Assembly: GCA_043775075.1 (NCBI GenBank)
Contig: JAYVSS010000417.1
Location: 1 to 20,440 of the forward strand
Direction: 5' to 3'
Source of the DNA: JANLQX01 sp043775075
Lineage (GTDB): Bacteria; Actinomycetota; Acidimicrobiia; Acidimicrobiales; JANYDT01
DNA: 20,440 nucleotides
Positions 7,121 through 14,630 of the stretch are shown piece after piece; the stretch's first letter is position 1; the number at the start of each line of letters is the position of its first letter. The position numbers were made by a program, and so were the translations under genes. The notes under the pieces are model-generated. The model was not told the DNA's origin and did not search any database. It was given only the letters and a program-made list of their open reading frames with translations.

Positions 7121-8296
7121 GTGGAGAAGAACCCAACTGAGAATCCGAGTGTGCTGATTCTCGGCGACCACGCAGTCGGTCTCCGGATGGCGTTCGCCAG
7201 AGCGCTAGATAATCTTGGCGTGCGGGTCACCGTTGCGCACCCGCCAGGCCTGACGCTCGACACCGGCTCTCCGCGCATCCGCAGCGTTGTCTATCCCGTC
7301 GACGCCCGCCATGTCGTGCGAGCTTCCAGGGCGGTGCGTGACCTCCGGCGGGAAACGGGGAGCGCTATCGTGCACGCCTTCAGCACCCTTCCTGCCACGA
7401 TCTCCGGCTTGGCATCGCGGAGAGACCCGGACGGCTGCTACGTCCGCACGGTGAACGGTCTCGGCCGATCGTTCTGTACCACCGGGATGCGTGGCACGGC
7501 GATGCGCTTGGCGTACAGCGCCGTCATGATCACTCTTGATCGCCAGGTCCGGTGCGCGGTGTTTCAAAACCACGACGATGATGCGTGGTTTGCCCACAAC
7601 GTGTTCCTTCGTGGCCGCCGACACCAAGTCATCCTCGGTTCCGGTGCCGACACCGTGTCGTTCGACCCGGCTTCGGTATCGGCTGACCGTCGAGATGCGG
7701 CGCGGACGTTCCTCGGCGCCGACGGGAGGCCAACAGCGCTGCTCATTTCCCGCCATCTCCGGTCCAAGGGCGTGGACGACTTGTCGGCGGCCGCCCAGCT
7801 TTGCGGGGTCCGCACCGATCAACCGATGCTGTTGGCCGTTGTTGGACCACCCTCAGACAACCCGCGCGACATGCCCAGCGCCACCGACTCGCACACTGGA
7901 TCCGTCGAGTTCAAGCGACTTGGGACCTGGAGCGACATTCCTGCGTTGTTGGCCGAAGCCGATGTCGTCGTGTTACCTACCCGCTACCGGGAAGGCATCC
8001 CGAGAGTCCTGATCGAAGCAGCCGCAATGGGGATGCCCCTGTTGGCCTACGACGTACCGGGATGCCGAGAGATCGTCGAGCCCGGAGGCAATGGAGTGCT
8101 TGTTGCCCCCGGTGACATCGAAGGTTTGGCCGGACACCTCCTTGGGCTGCTCGGTGACCCCGCCGAACGCAGGCGGCTCGGTACACGTTCGCGCACACTT
8201 GTCGAGGAACGATTTGATGTGCGATTGATCGCCGCTCAGTACGCCAATCTCTACGCTGAGCTCAGCGGATGCAGCCGCCCGCCGTCAGCGCCTTGA
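7121..8296 (+). CDS. GT4-family glycosyltransferase
   Basis: A GT-B fold glycosyltransferase of 391 aa that should add a sugar from a nucleotide donor to a lipid-linked glycan at the cytoplasmic membrane face. The N-terminal half starts with the Rossmann strand VLILGDH and includes the GSAIVHAFSTLPA segment. The C-terminal donor domain has ALLISRHLRSKGVDDL, then ADVVVLPTRYREGIPRVLIEAAAMGMP. In the latter, Glu291 and Glu299 form the E-x7-E motif typical of GT4. The GTG at 7121 is the first start candidate after an upstream in-frame stop at 7049-7051, with only a weak AGGCGG (7111-7116) before it. Its 3' end overlaps the convergent epimerase gene by 12 bp. Donor and acceptor are not predictable. 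Its monocistronic position, opposite the flippase, suggests its own promoter. Confidence 0.88.
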   Translation: MEKNPTENPSVLILGDHAVGLRMAFARALDNLGVRVTVAHPPGLTLDTGSPRIRSVVYPVDARHVVRASRAVRDLRRETGSAIVHAFSTLPATISGLASRRDPDGCYVRTVNGLGRSFCTTGMRGTAMRLAYSAVMITLDRQVRCAVFQNHDDDAWFAHNVFLRGRRHQVILGSGADTVSFDPASVSADRRDAARTFLGADGRPTALLISRHLRSKGVDDLSAAAQLCGVRTDQPMLLAVVGPPSDNPRDMPSATDSHTGSVEFKRLGTWSDIPALLAEADVVVLPTRYREGIPRVLIEAAAMGMPLLAYDVPGCREIVEPGGNGVLVAPGDIEGLAGHLLGLLGDPAERRRLGTRSRTLVEERFDVRLIAAQYANLYAELSGCSRPPSAP

Positions 8297-9268
8297 GCCG
8301 GTCTGAGCGAGATGCCATTCCCACTGCTTGGCCAGGCCTTCGACTGGACCGACAGTGGGCTGGTATCCAAAATCGCGGGTGGCCTTGCCGAAGTTGGCTA
8401 CGGTGACGAGCTGGTCTCCCCGCCGAGGCGCATACCGTTTCACTTTCGCCGGGCGCCCCGATACTTCGGACAGGAGGGCGATCGCTTCATTCACCGTGAT
8501 GGCGACTCCGCCACCAAGGTTGTACGTCTCACCTGCAGGGGCGAGATCCATCGCTCCAACGGTGCCCGCCACGCAGTCATCGACGTAAGTGTTCGTACGC
8601 ACCGCCGAGCCGTCACCGAACAAAGGGATCTCGGCATCCTCGAGGAGCAAGCGACAGAAAATGTTGTAGGCCATGTCAGGGCGTTGCCGTGGGCCGTACA
8701 CGCTGAAGTAGCGCAGCACGACCGTATCGAGCCCGAAATGGTCTCGATATGCCCCCACCAACTGCTCCGCGGCCAGTTTGGTGATGCCGTATGGCGACGA
8801 CGGCTTCAGCGACGAGGTCTCGTCACCGGTGGCCTCGAGGCCGTAGACCGACGACGTCGAAACGTGAATCACACGAGCCAACGGGGCGACCCGGGCCACC
8901 GCTTCGAGCAACGAGGCGGTGCCCACCACGTTGCAACGGCTGTAGCTCGCCACGTCCGTCCAACTCCGAACCAGGCCGGGCATGGCGGCTAAATGGACCA
9001 CGGCATCAGCACCTTCGACGATGTCATCGATCGCGTCGACCGCGAGGTCTCGTTCGAACCACTTGAACCGATCGTGCGACTTGCAGATCTCCAGGTTTCG
9101 CACCTTGATATTGCGGTCGTAGTAGTCGGTGAGCGCGTCAATGCCACGCACAACGCGACCCTGTTCGAGCAAAACCTCACAGAGTCGGCTTCCGATGAAA
9201 CCGGCCGCGCCGGTAACCACGACGGTCCTTCGAGCCGATGATTGCGCCGGTCCAGCGTCCGTTTCCAT
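8285..9268 (-). CDS. NAD-dependent UDP-sugar epimerase (UDP-glucuronate 4-epimerase-like)
   Basis: An extended short-chain dehydrogenase/reductase of 327 aa, likely to interconvert C4 epimers of a UDP-sugar. NAD-binding TGAAGFIG is at 19-26, with Asp44 after the second strand. The active-site set is STSSVYG (137-143) with Tyr160 and Lys164 (YGITK). RYFSVYGPRQRPDMA and the GDGSAVRTNTYVDD stretch are standard for the GalE/UDP-glucuronate epimerase group. The segment DALTDYYDRNIKVRNL (44-59) resembles UDP-glucuronate 4-epimerases more than GalE, so that substrate is favoured but not proven. The ATG at 9268 has no clear ribosome site; no better start precedes the Rossmann motif. The gene is alone on the minus strand, divergent from the dehydrogenase gene and convergent with the GT4 gene, overlapping it by 12 bp. 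A related epimerase of a different subgroup lies at 10750. Confidence 0.88.
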   Translation of the reverse strand: METDAGPAQSSARRTVVVTGAAGFIGSRLCEVLLEQGRVVRGIDALTDYYDRNIKVRNLEICKSHDRFKWFERDLAVDAIDDIVEGADAVVHLAAMPGLVRSWTDVASYSRCNVVGTASLLEAVARVAPLARVIHVSTSSVYGLEATGDETSSLKPSSPYGITKLAAEQLVGAYRDHFGLDTVVLRYFSVYGPRQRPDMAYNIFCRLLLEDAEIPLFGDGSAVRTNTYVDDCVAGTVGAMDLAPAGETYNLGGGVAITVNEAIALLSEVSGRPAKVKRYAPRRGDQLVTVANFGKATRDFGYQPTVGPVEGLAKQWEWHLAQTGSRR

Positions 9269-9371
9269 TTCAAAACGCTACCGGACAGCGATCCCAAGGG
9301 CAGCTCGACCTCGGGAGACGTGAGTCATTCGGACCAAATAGTCGACGGTACGTGGTGCCTCAGCCAGACGC

Positions 9372-9380
9372 TGTTACCAT
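9372..9380 (+). promoter_or_regulatory. Extended -10-like promoter element before the dehydrogenase operon
   Basis: TGTTACCAT matches the extended -10 form TGnTAnnnT (hexamer 9375-9380). A start point 7-10 nt further on would fall next to the ATG at 9391, giving a nearly leaderless message. This fits the absence of a Shine-Dalgarno site. No -35 box is evident. Confidence 0.3.
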
Positions 9381-9390
9381 CGTCGATTGA

Positions 9391-10737
9391 ATGGGCGATA
9401 CGGGGGACGCGGTGGATTCAGTGACAATCGGTGGGGAGCTGGGTGAGCGGATCGCTTCGGGAGATGCCACGGTGGCGATCGTCGGCCTCGGCTACGTCGG
9501 CTTGCCGCTGGCTCACGTGTTCCTGAATGCGGGCTTGCGGTGCATTGGGTTCGACGTCGATGCCTTCAAGGTCAGCGAGCTGGCGGCAGGACGTAGTTAC
9601 ATCCGCCACATCGGGTCCGATTGGGTTCGAACTTCGGTTGACGATGGACGATTCCGACCCACTTCGGACCCGGCATTGCTCGCCGAGGCGGACTGCATCC
9701 TGATCTGTGTCCCCACGCCGCTCTCTGCCACGCGTGACCCGGATCTCGACTACGTGATTGCTACGGGCGTGACGATCTCCAAGGTGCTCCGGCGCGGTCA
9801 ACTGGTGTGCCTCGAAAGCACCACGTATCCAGGCACCACGCGCGAGGTGTTGATTCCCGTGTTGGAGCAAAGTGGGCTGAAGGCGGGTACCGATTTCCAC
9901 GTTGCCTACAGCCCGGAGCGGGAAGATCCGGGCAATCGGGATTTCAGCACGCAGTCGATTCCGAAAGTTGTCGGTGGCATCGACGACGTCAGTCGAGACG
10001 TTGCCGTGCAGCTGTACAGCAAGGCCGTGGCAAAGGTCGTGCCAGTGAGTACGGTCGAGGTCGCCGAGGCCTGCAAGATCCTCGAAAACACCTATCGCGC
10101 CGTCAACATCGCGCTTGTCAACGAACTGAAGATGCTGTTTGAGCGGATCAACATCGATGTCTGGGAAGTGATCGATGCGGCATCCACCAAGCCGTTTGGA
10201 TTCCAACGCTTTACTCCGGGCCCCGGCCTGGGTGGGCATTGCATCCCCATCGACCCGTTCTACCTGTCGTGGCTGGCGCGGCGCGAGGGTATGACAACTC
10301 GTTTCATCGAGCTCGCCGGTGAGATCAACCACTCGATGCCCGAATACGTCGTGGAGCGCACGACGATGGCCCTCAACGATGAATCGAAATCCGTTCGAGG
10401 ATCCAAGATCGGCATCATCGGCGTTGCCTACAAACCCAACATCGACGATCCTCGGGAAAGTCCGGCGTTCGCCATCATTGAAGGACTCGCGGCGCGAGGA
10501 GCCATCATCTCCTACCACGATCCCCACATCCCGAGCTTGCCAGCGATGCGATCGTTCACGGTGCCGGCGCTGGTGAGCGAGCCATTGACGGACGACTACC
10601 TCAGCGGCCTCGATGCGATCGTCGTGGTGACGGATCACCAAGACGTCGACTGGAGCCACGTGTCGCGCCTCGCTGCCTTGGTGATCGATACCCGCAACGT
10701 TGTCCCCACTGGCACGGCGCGGATTGTGAAGGCCTAG
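9391..10737 (+). CDS. Nucleotide-sugar 6-dehydrogenase (UDP-GlcNAc/UDP-glucose type)
   Basis: Oxidises C6 of a UDP-hexose to a uronic acid with two NAD+, in the cytoplasm. It is 448 aa, normal for the family. The Rossmann motif VGLGYVGLP begins at residue 31. The conserved ESTTYPGTTRE and AYSPEREDPGN segments follow, then the central helix EACKILENTYRAVNIALVNE. The catalytic cysteine is Cys284 in GPGLGGHCIPIDPFYL. The C-terminal domain carries GVAYKPNIDDPRESPA and VVVTDHQD. The GGHCIPIDPFYLSW form and the overall sequence resemble WbpA/VipA/WecC enzymes acting on N-acetylated UDP-sugars more than plain UDP-glucose dehydrogenases. This choice is moderately confident. The ATG at 9391 is taken; GTG codons at 9412 and 9421 are alternatives, all before the NAD motif. 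It is first in a tight operon, with the next gene 12 bp downstream. Confidence 0.92.
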   Translation: MGDTGDAVDSVTIGGELGERIASGDATVAIVGLGYVGLPLAHVFLNAGLRCIGFDVDAFKVSELAAGRSYIRHIGSDWVRTSVDDGRFRPTSDPALLAEADCILICVPTPLSATRDPDLDYVIATGVTISKVLRRGQLVCLESTTYPGTTREVLIPVLEQSGLKAGTDFHVAYSPEREDPGNRDFSTQSIPKVVGGIDDVSRDVAVQLYSKAVAKVVPVSTVEVAEACKILENTYRAVNIALVNELKMLFERINIDVWEVIDAASTKPFGFQRFTPGPGLGGHCIPIDPFYLSWLARREGMTTRFIELAGEINHSMPEYVVERTTMALNDESKSVRGSKIGIIGVAYKPNIDDPRESPAFAIIEGLAARGAIISYHDPHIPSLPAMRSFTVPALVSEPLTDDYLSGLDAIVVVTDHQDVDWSHVSRLAALVIDTRNVVPTGTARIVKA

Positions 10738-10749
10738 CCCGGTGCTTTC

Positions 10750-11688
10750 GTGAAGGTAGTTATCACCGGCGGTGCCGGATTCATCGGTTCCAACCTGGCA
10801 CGCATCCTGGCCGCCGACGACCACCAAGTCGTGGTCGTAGACGACTGCTCCACCGGATTGGCGTCGAACCTCGACGCCATCGCCGGCTCGGTCGAGCTCC
10901 GTGTTGGTTCGATTCTCGATCGCTCGCTGCTTGACGAGTCATTCACGGACGCAGACGCCATCGTGCATTTGGCCGCGTTGCCATCGGTGCCGCGTTCAAT
11001 CGAGTTCCCGGTCGAGACGACGAACGTCAATGTGATCGGGACACTGAACGTGCTTGAAGCTAGTCGGGCCGGTGGGCGCAACCCGATGGTCGTCCACGCT
11101 TCGTCATCGTCGGTCTATGGCGCGGCGCCCCGGATGACACGTGTCGAGACCGTTCGCTGCGAACCAATGAGCCCGTATGCGGCCTCAAAACTGGCCGCCG
11201 AGGCCTACGTGCTGGCGTATCAGACGAGCTACGGCCTGCCGGCGATTTCGTTTCGTTTCTTCAACGTGTACGGGCCCTACCAGCGGCCAGACCATGCCTA
11301 CGCGCCCGTTGTACCGAACTTCGTTCGCGCCGCTCAACGGGGTGAGCCGTTTGTAATCTATGGCGATGGTGAGCAAACCCGGGACTTCACCTTCGTGGAG
11401 TCGGTGGCTTCCACGTTGGCCATCGCGGCGACGCAGCGCCGAACCCACGCCACGGCAGTAAATCTGGCATTCGGGACCCGTACGACCATCAACGACCTAG
11501 CCCGCCAGGTCGCCGCCGAGATGGGCATGGCCGCCAAGTTCGATCATCAACCGCCGCGTGTGGGCGACGTGCGGAATTCGAGTGCGGACTCCGAGGTCTT
11601 CCGATCGTTGTTCCCCGAAGTTGGTCCCTCCGCGCTCGGCGAGGGACTGCGCCAATGCATCGACTGGCTCGAACACACTCGGTCATGA
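10750..11688 (+). CDS. NAD-dependent UDP-sugar epimerase (UDP-GlcNAc 4-epimerase-like)
   Basis: An extended SDR enzyme of 312 aa. NAD-binding GGAGFIG is at residues 7-13. The HLAALPSVPRSIEFP segment, then TTNVNVIGTLNVLEA, is typical of the WbpP-like UDP-N-acetylhexosamine 4-epimerase group. HASSSSVYG and Tyr143-x3-Lys147 (YAASK) form the active site. FRFFNVYGPYQRPDHAYA and YGDGEQTRDFTFV complete the family pattern. It starts with GTG 12 bp after the dehydrogenase stop, and its stop overlaps the ATG of the next gene (ATGA at 11685-11688), so translation is probably coupled. Paired with the dehydrogenase it could supply UDP-GalNAc or UDP-GalNAcA from UDP-GlcNAc. Direction and substrate are inference. 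Exact subgroup needs a phylogeny. Confidence 0.9.
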   Translation: MKVVITGGAGFIGSNLARILAADDHQVVVVDDCSTGLASNLDAIAGSVELRVGSILDRSLLDESFTDADAIVHLAALPSVPRSIEFPVETTNVNVIGTLNVLEASRAGGRNPMVVHASSSSVYGAAPRMTRVETVRCEPMSPYAASKLAAEAYVLAYQTSYGLPAISFRFFNVYGPYQRPDHAYAPVVPNFVRAAQRGEPFVIYGDGEQTRDFTFVESVASTLAIAATQRRTHATAVNLAFGTRTTINDLARQVAAEMGMAAKFDHQPPRVGDVRNSSADSEVFRSLFPEVGPSALGEGLRQCIDWLEHTRS

Positions 11689-12830
11689 GCGACGGGCCGC
11701 GCATTGTCTTCGCGACCGCTTCGATCACAGCGTCATCGTTCCTGCGCGAAGAAATTGCCCAGTTGTCCGCACGGGGCGCCGACGTCACGTTGATAACCGG
11801 CCCTTCCGGACCGGCCGACTTCCCGTGCGAGGTCGAGGTGATCTCATCATTCGGTCGTGACCCGAGCCCGCTGAACGACCTCAGGGCGTTGCGGGCCACG
11901 ATGAAGGTTGTCCGGCGTCGCCGGCCTGACGTCGTCCACGCCAGTACGCCAAAAGCTGCGTTGATCGGACTCATCGCCGCGTTCGTCGCCCGGGTGCCAC
12001 GTCGCGTCTACCTCGTCAGGGGGCTCCGACTCGAAACCGCAAGCCGCCCCGCCCGTGTTCTGCTTGGCCTGCTCGAATGGTTGACCTGCCGCCTGGCTAC
12101 CGACGTCGTCGTCGTCAGCCGGAGCCTTGGTGCGGCGATGACGGAGCGCCATCTGGTCGCCCAACGGCGCATCACGATGATCGGCGCCGGCGCCAGTGCC
12201 GGGGTCGATACCTCTCACTTTCGGCCGGCCGACGCATCTTCACGGACCAGAGCTCGCAGTGAACTAGGTATCGGCGCCGGTGACGTGGTGTTGGTGTACG
12301 TCGGTCGCCTGCACCGCGATAAGGGGCTGGCAACCTTGATCGACGCCTACGGCCAACTCCGTGCGTCACACGCGCAGCCAATTTGGCTGGTCACCGCAGG
12401 CGAGGTCGAAGGTGATGCGAAGTGGCGGTTGGTGGTCAAGCAGTGGCTCGCGGATCCGGGGGTGATAGCGCTCCGCCACCGCGACGATGTTCGGCCTGTT
12501 TACGCCGCCGCCGACGTCGCCGTGCTCCCTTCTTTGCGTGAGGGACTTCCGAACTTCGTGCTCGAAGCCAGCGCATGCGGCCTACCAGTCGTGGTCACCG
12601 ATTCGGTCGGGACCCGTGACGCGGCCGTCGATGGGCTCACCGGGAGGGTCGTGCCGACGGGCGACGCATCTGCCCTCGCCGCGGCGCTGAGCGAGATCAT
12701 CAACCGACCCGATCGGGGTCGAGGGCTCGGTGAGGCCGGCCGGGCTTGGGTACACGCCAATTTCGAGAAGGAGAACGTCGTGCGCAATCACGTCGAGTAC
12801 TTGATGTCCAGCAGCCGTGGAAGGAACTGA
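11685..12830 (+). CDS. GT4-family glycosyltransferase
   Basis: A GT-B glycosyltransferase of 381 aa resembling the WbnK/PglA-like enzymes of polysaccharide loci. The start is the ATG at 11685, overlapping the previous stop as ATGA; an upstream in-frame ATG at 11655 would lie deep in the epimerase gene and adds no family sequence. The N-terminal domain has RIVFATASITASSF, the DVVHASTPKAALIGL segment and VYLVRGLRLET. The donor domain shows VLVYVGRLHRDKGLATLIDA. Its ADVAVLPSLREGLPNFVLEASACGLP stretch carries Glu286-x7-Glu294. The enzyme should act on undecaprenyl-diphosphate-linked sugar at the inner membrane face. The AsnB-like gene begins 3 bp downstream. Donor sugar is unknown; from context it could be a UDP-uronic acid or HexNAc. 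Confidence 0.9.
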   Translation: MSDGPRIVFATASITASSFLREEIAQLSARGADVTLITGPSGPADFPCEVEVISSFGRDPSPLNDLRALRATMKVVRRRRPDVVHASTPKAALIGLIAAFVARVPRRVYLVRGLRLETASRPARVLLGLLEWLTCRLATDVVVVSRSLGAAMTERHLVAQRRITMIGAGASAGVDTSHFRPADASSRTRARSELGIGAGDVVLVYVGRLHRDKGLATLIDAYGQLRASHAQPIWLVTAGEVEGDAKWRLVVKQWLADPGVIALRHRDDVRPVYAAADVAVLPSLREGLPNFVLEASACGLPVVVTDSVGTRDAAVDGLTGRVVPTGDASALAAALSEIINRPDRGRGLGEAGRAWVHANFEKENVVRNHVEYLMSSSRGRN

Positions 12831-12833
12831 AGC

Positions 12834-14597
12834 ATGTGTGGAATCTTTGCCACCACTCGCCCTGAATTGTGGGAGTCGCAGATAGAGCAACTCCTGATGC
12901 GTATGGAGCATCGCGGCCCGGACGGTCATGGCGCCTGGACTTCGCCGAGCGGGCGGGTGATGCTGCTGCAGACCCGCTTGTCGATCGTCGGGCTAGGCCA
13001 CGAAGGCGACCAACCAAGTATCCGAGAGACGACAGGTCTTACCTTCAACGGCGAGATCTACAACTATCGCGAGCTCTCCGACGCCAACCAGCCGCTAGAG
13101 CGGCTGTCCGACACGCAGGTGCTTCATCGGATTCTGGCAACTGAAGGCGCAACGGGGTGTGATCGCCTCCGCGGCATGTTTGCCTTTGCCTTCTGGAACG
13201 AGCTCACCGGCGAGATCACGTACGGCCGAGATCGCTGGGGTATCAAGCCTCTCTACGTGCTCGAACACCCGGGCGGTGGAGTCTCGCTGGCCTCAGAGCT
13301 ACCGCCGCTGCTCCTCCATCCAGACGCCCGTGAACTCGATCCGGTGGGCCTTGCCCAGTACGTCGCGTTCGGGCACACCGGACCCAAGGTCACGCTCTAC
13401 CGCAACATCCGCAAGGCCGAGCCCGGGCTCATCGAAACGCGCTCGGCCAACGGGACGATCCGTCGGCGCATCGACCAGATGCCCAACGCACCGACGTTGT
13501 CAATGCAAGACGCTATGGCTGACACCGTCGCGGCACATCACGTTGCCGACGTCGAAGTCGGATTGTTCTTGAGCGGAGGCATCGACTCGACGCTGCTGGC
13601 GACGTATCCGGGACTCGCCAGCTCAACCCTAAAGACCTTCACTATCGCGTTTCCCGATACTCCCGACATCGACGAGAGTCCCCTTGCCGCCCACAACGCC
13701 GGCTTACTTGGCACCGATCATCACACGGTCGCCGTCACGGTTCCCGAGATGGTGCGCTCGCTCGATACCTTTCTTGGGGTTCACGGCGAGCCGTTCGGCG
13801 ACTCGGCGGCCCTGCCGTTAATCGTGCTGTCGGCCGAAGCCGCCCGCCACGTCAAGGTCGTACTCACGGGCGAGGGCGCCGATGAGATGTTCGGCGGCTA
13901 TCGCCGCTATGACGTGATGCAATCGCTCAACCGTCGGGTCATTACCCGCATTGGCCGGGCGACCCGCCCAGCCGCCGATTTGCTGTACCGGCACCGCAAC
14001 AGCGATCCCCGGCTTCGATCGCTCGAGGCGGCCTTGCGGGGCGGCGGCGCCTGGGGAATCGCGGCGCTCGTCGAATCTGACCTCGCGGCGGTCGATCGCG
14101 ACGGTCCCGGGCACGCCGTGGCGACGGCTCTACTCGACGATTGGGCCGGCCTTGCCGGTGATGCCGCCGGGCGAGAGGGGGCGCGACGCTTTGATCTTTC
14201 GCGTTGGTTACCGAACACCTACCTCGAAAAGGCCGACCGCTCCACGATGGCCGCCAGTTTGGAGGCCCGCACGCCCTACCTCGATCCGATAATCGAACGG
14301 GCCGCCCGAACACCCGGTCGAGCGTTCGGAAAAGCCGACTTGCGCAGTCTTCTCGAGCAGCGTCTGCCGGGGGTCCGCCTTCCCGCGGTGAAGAAAGGCC
14401 TACGCACTCCCGTCCCGGCCATGCTCGAAGCGGGACTCAACACCAGCCTGCGTCGTGCCCTCGATGCACCCGACTCGGTCCTCAACCAATACTTCGGGGC
14501 CAAGACCGTTGCGCTGTTGAAGGCGCGCTCGGGCCGCTCGTCGGCGACCGCCTACCGCCTGGCGGTGCTTGGTCGCTGGCAGGACCTCACCCTGTAA
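12834..14597 (+). CDS. Asparagine synthase-like glutamine amidotransferase
   Basis: A two-domain glutamine-hydrolysing amidotransferase of 587 aa. The glutaminase part has Cys2 (MCGIF) as nucleophile, MEHRGPDGHG, TRLSIVGL and FNGEIYNYREL. The synthetase part has the PP-loop LSGGIDS, with SGGIDS at 247-252, then GEGADEMFGGYRRY and SLEARTPYLD. All catalytic landmarks are present, so it looks active. Housekeeping asparagine synthesis is possible. However, the gene follows a glycosyltransferase by 3 bp in an operon with a UDP-sugar dehydrogenase and epimerase. In P. aeruginosa O-antigen loci, AsnB-like WbpS is proposed to turn a uronic acid carboxyl into an amide. The same task, amidating a uronic residue with glutamine and ATP, is the favoured inference here. 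The ATG is defined by the required Cys2. Transcription probably ends at the hairpin just downstream. Confidence 0.92.
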   Translation: MCGIFATTRPELWESQIEQLLMRMEHRGPDGHGAWTSPSGRVMLLQTRLSIVGLGHEGDQPSIRETTGLTFNGEIYNYRELSDANQPLERLSDTQVLHRILATEGATGCDRLRGMFAFAFWNELTGEITYGRDRWGIKPLYVLEHPGGGVSLASELPPLLLHPDARELDPVGLAQYVAFGHTGPKVTLYRNIRKAEPGLIETRSANGTIRRRIDQMPNAPTLSMQDAMADTVAAHHVADVEVGLFLSGGIDSTLLATYPGLASSTLKTFTIAFPDTPDIDESPLAAHNAGLLGTDHHTVAVTVPEMVRSLDTFLGVHGEPFGDSAALPLIVLSAEAARHVKVVLTGEGADEMFGGYRRYDVMQSLNRRVITRIGRATRPAADLLYRHRNSDPRLRSLEAALRGGGAWGIAALVESDLAAVDRDGPGHAVATALLDDWAGLAGDAAGREGARRFDLSRWLPNTYLEKADRSTMAASLEARTPYLDPIIERAARTPGRAFGKADLRSLLEQRLPGVRLPAVKKGLRTPVPAMLEAGLNTSLRRALDAPDSVLNQYFGAKTVALLKARSGRSSATAYRLAVLGRWQDLTL

Positions 14598-14602
14598 AAG
14601 GT

Positions 14603-14628
14603 CGAGCGGACCGGGCCGATTCCGCTCG
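14603..14628. terminator. Hairpin between convergent asnB-like and wzy-like genes
   Basis: CGAGCGGA (14603-14610) and TCCGCTCG (14621-14628) form a perfect 8-bp stem around a 10-nt loop. It fills the 33-bp gap between the two convergent stop codons. On the minus strand the stem is followed by CTTTTAC, so it suits the wzy-like transcript best; it may work both ways. Confidence 0.55.
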
Positions 14629-14630
14629 GG

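Noticed and set aside
9418..10827. Very long minus-strand frame opposite the sugar dehydrogenase
   Set aside because: It is the antisense of a gene with intact catalytic motifs and has no recognisable family sequence of its own.
11655..11684. Earlier ATG for the second GT4 gene
   Set aside because: It lies inside the epimerase gene and adds ten residues without family resemblance; the ATGA overlap at 11685 is the normal operon junction.
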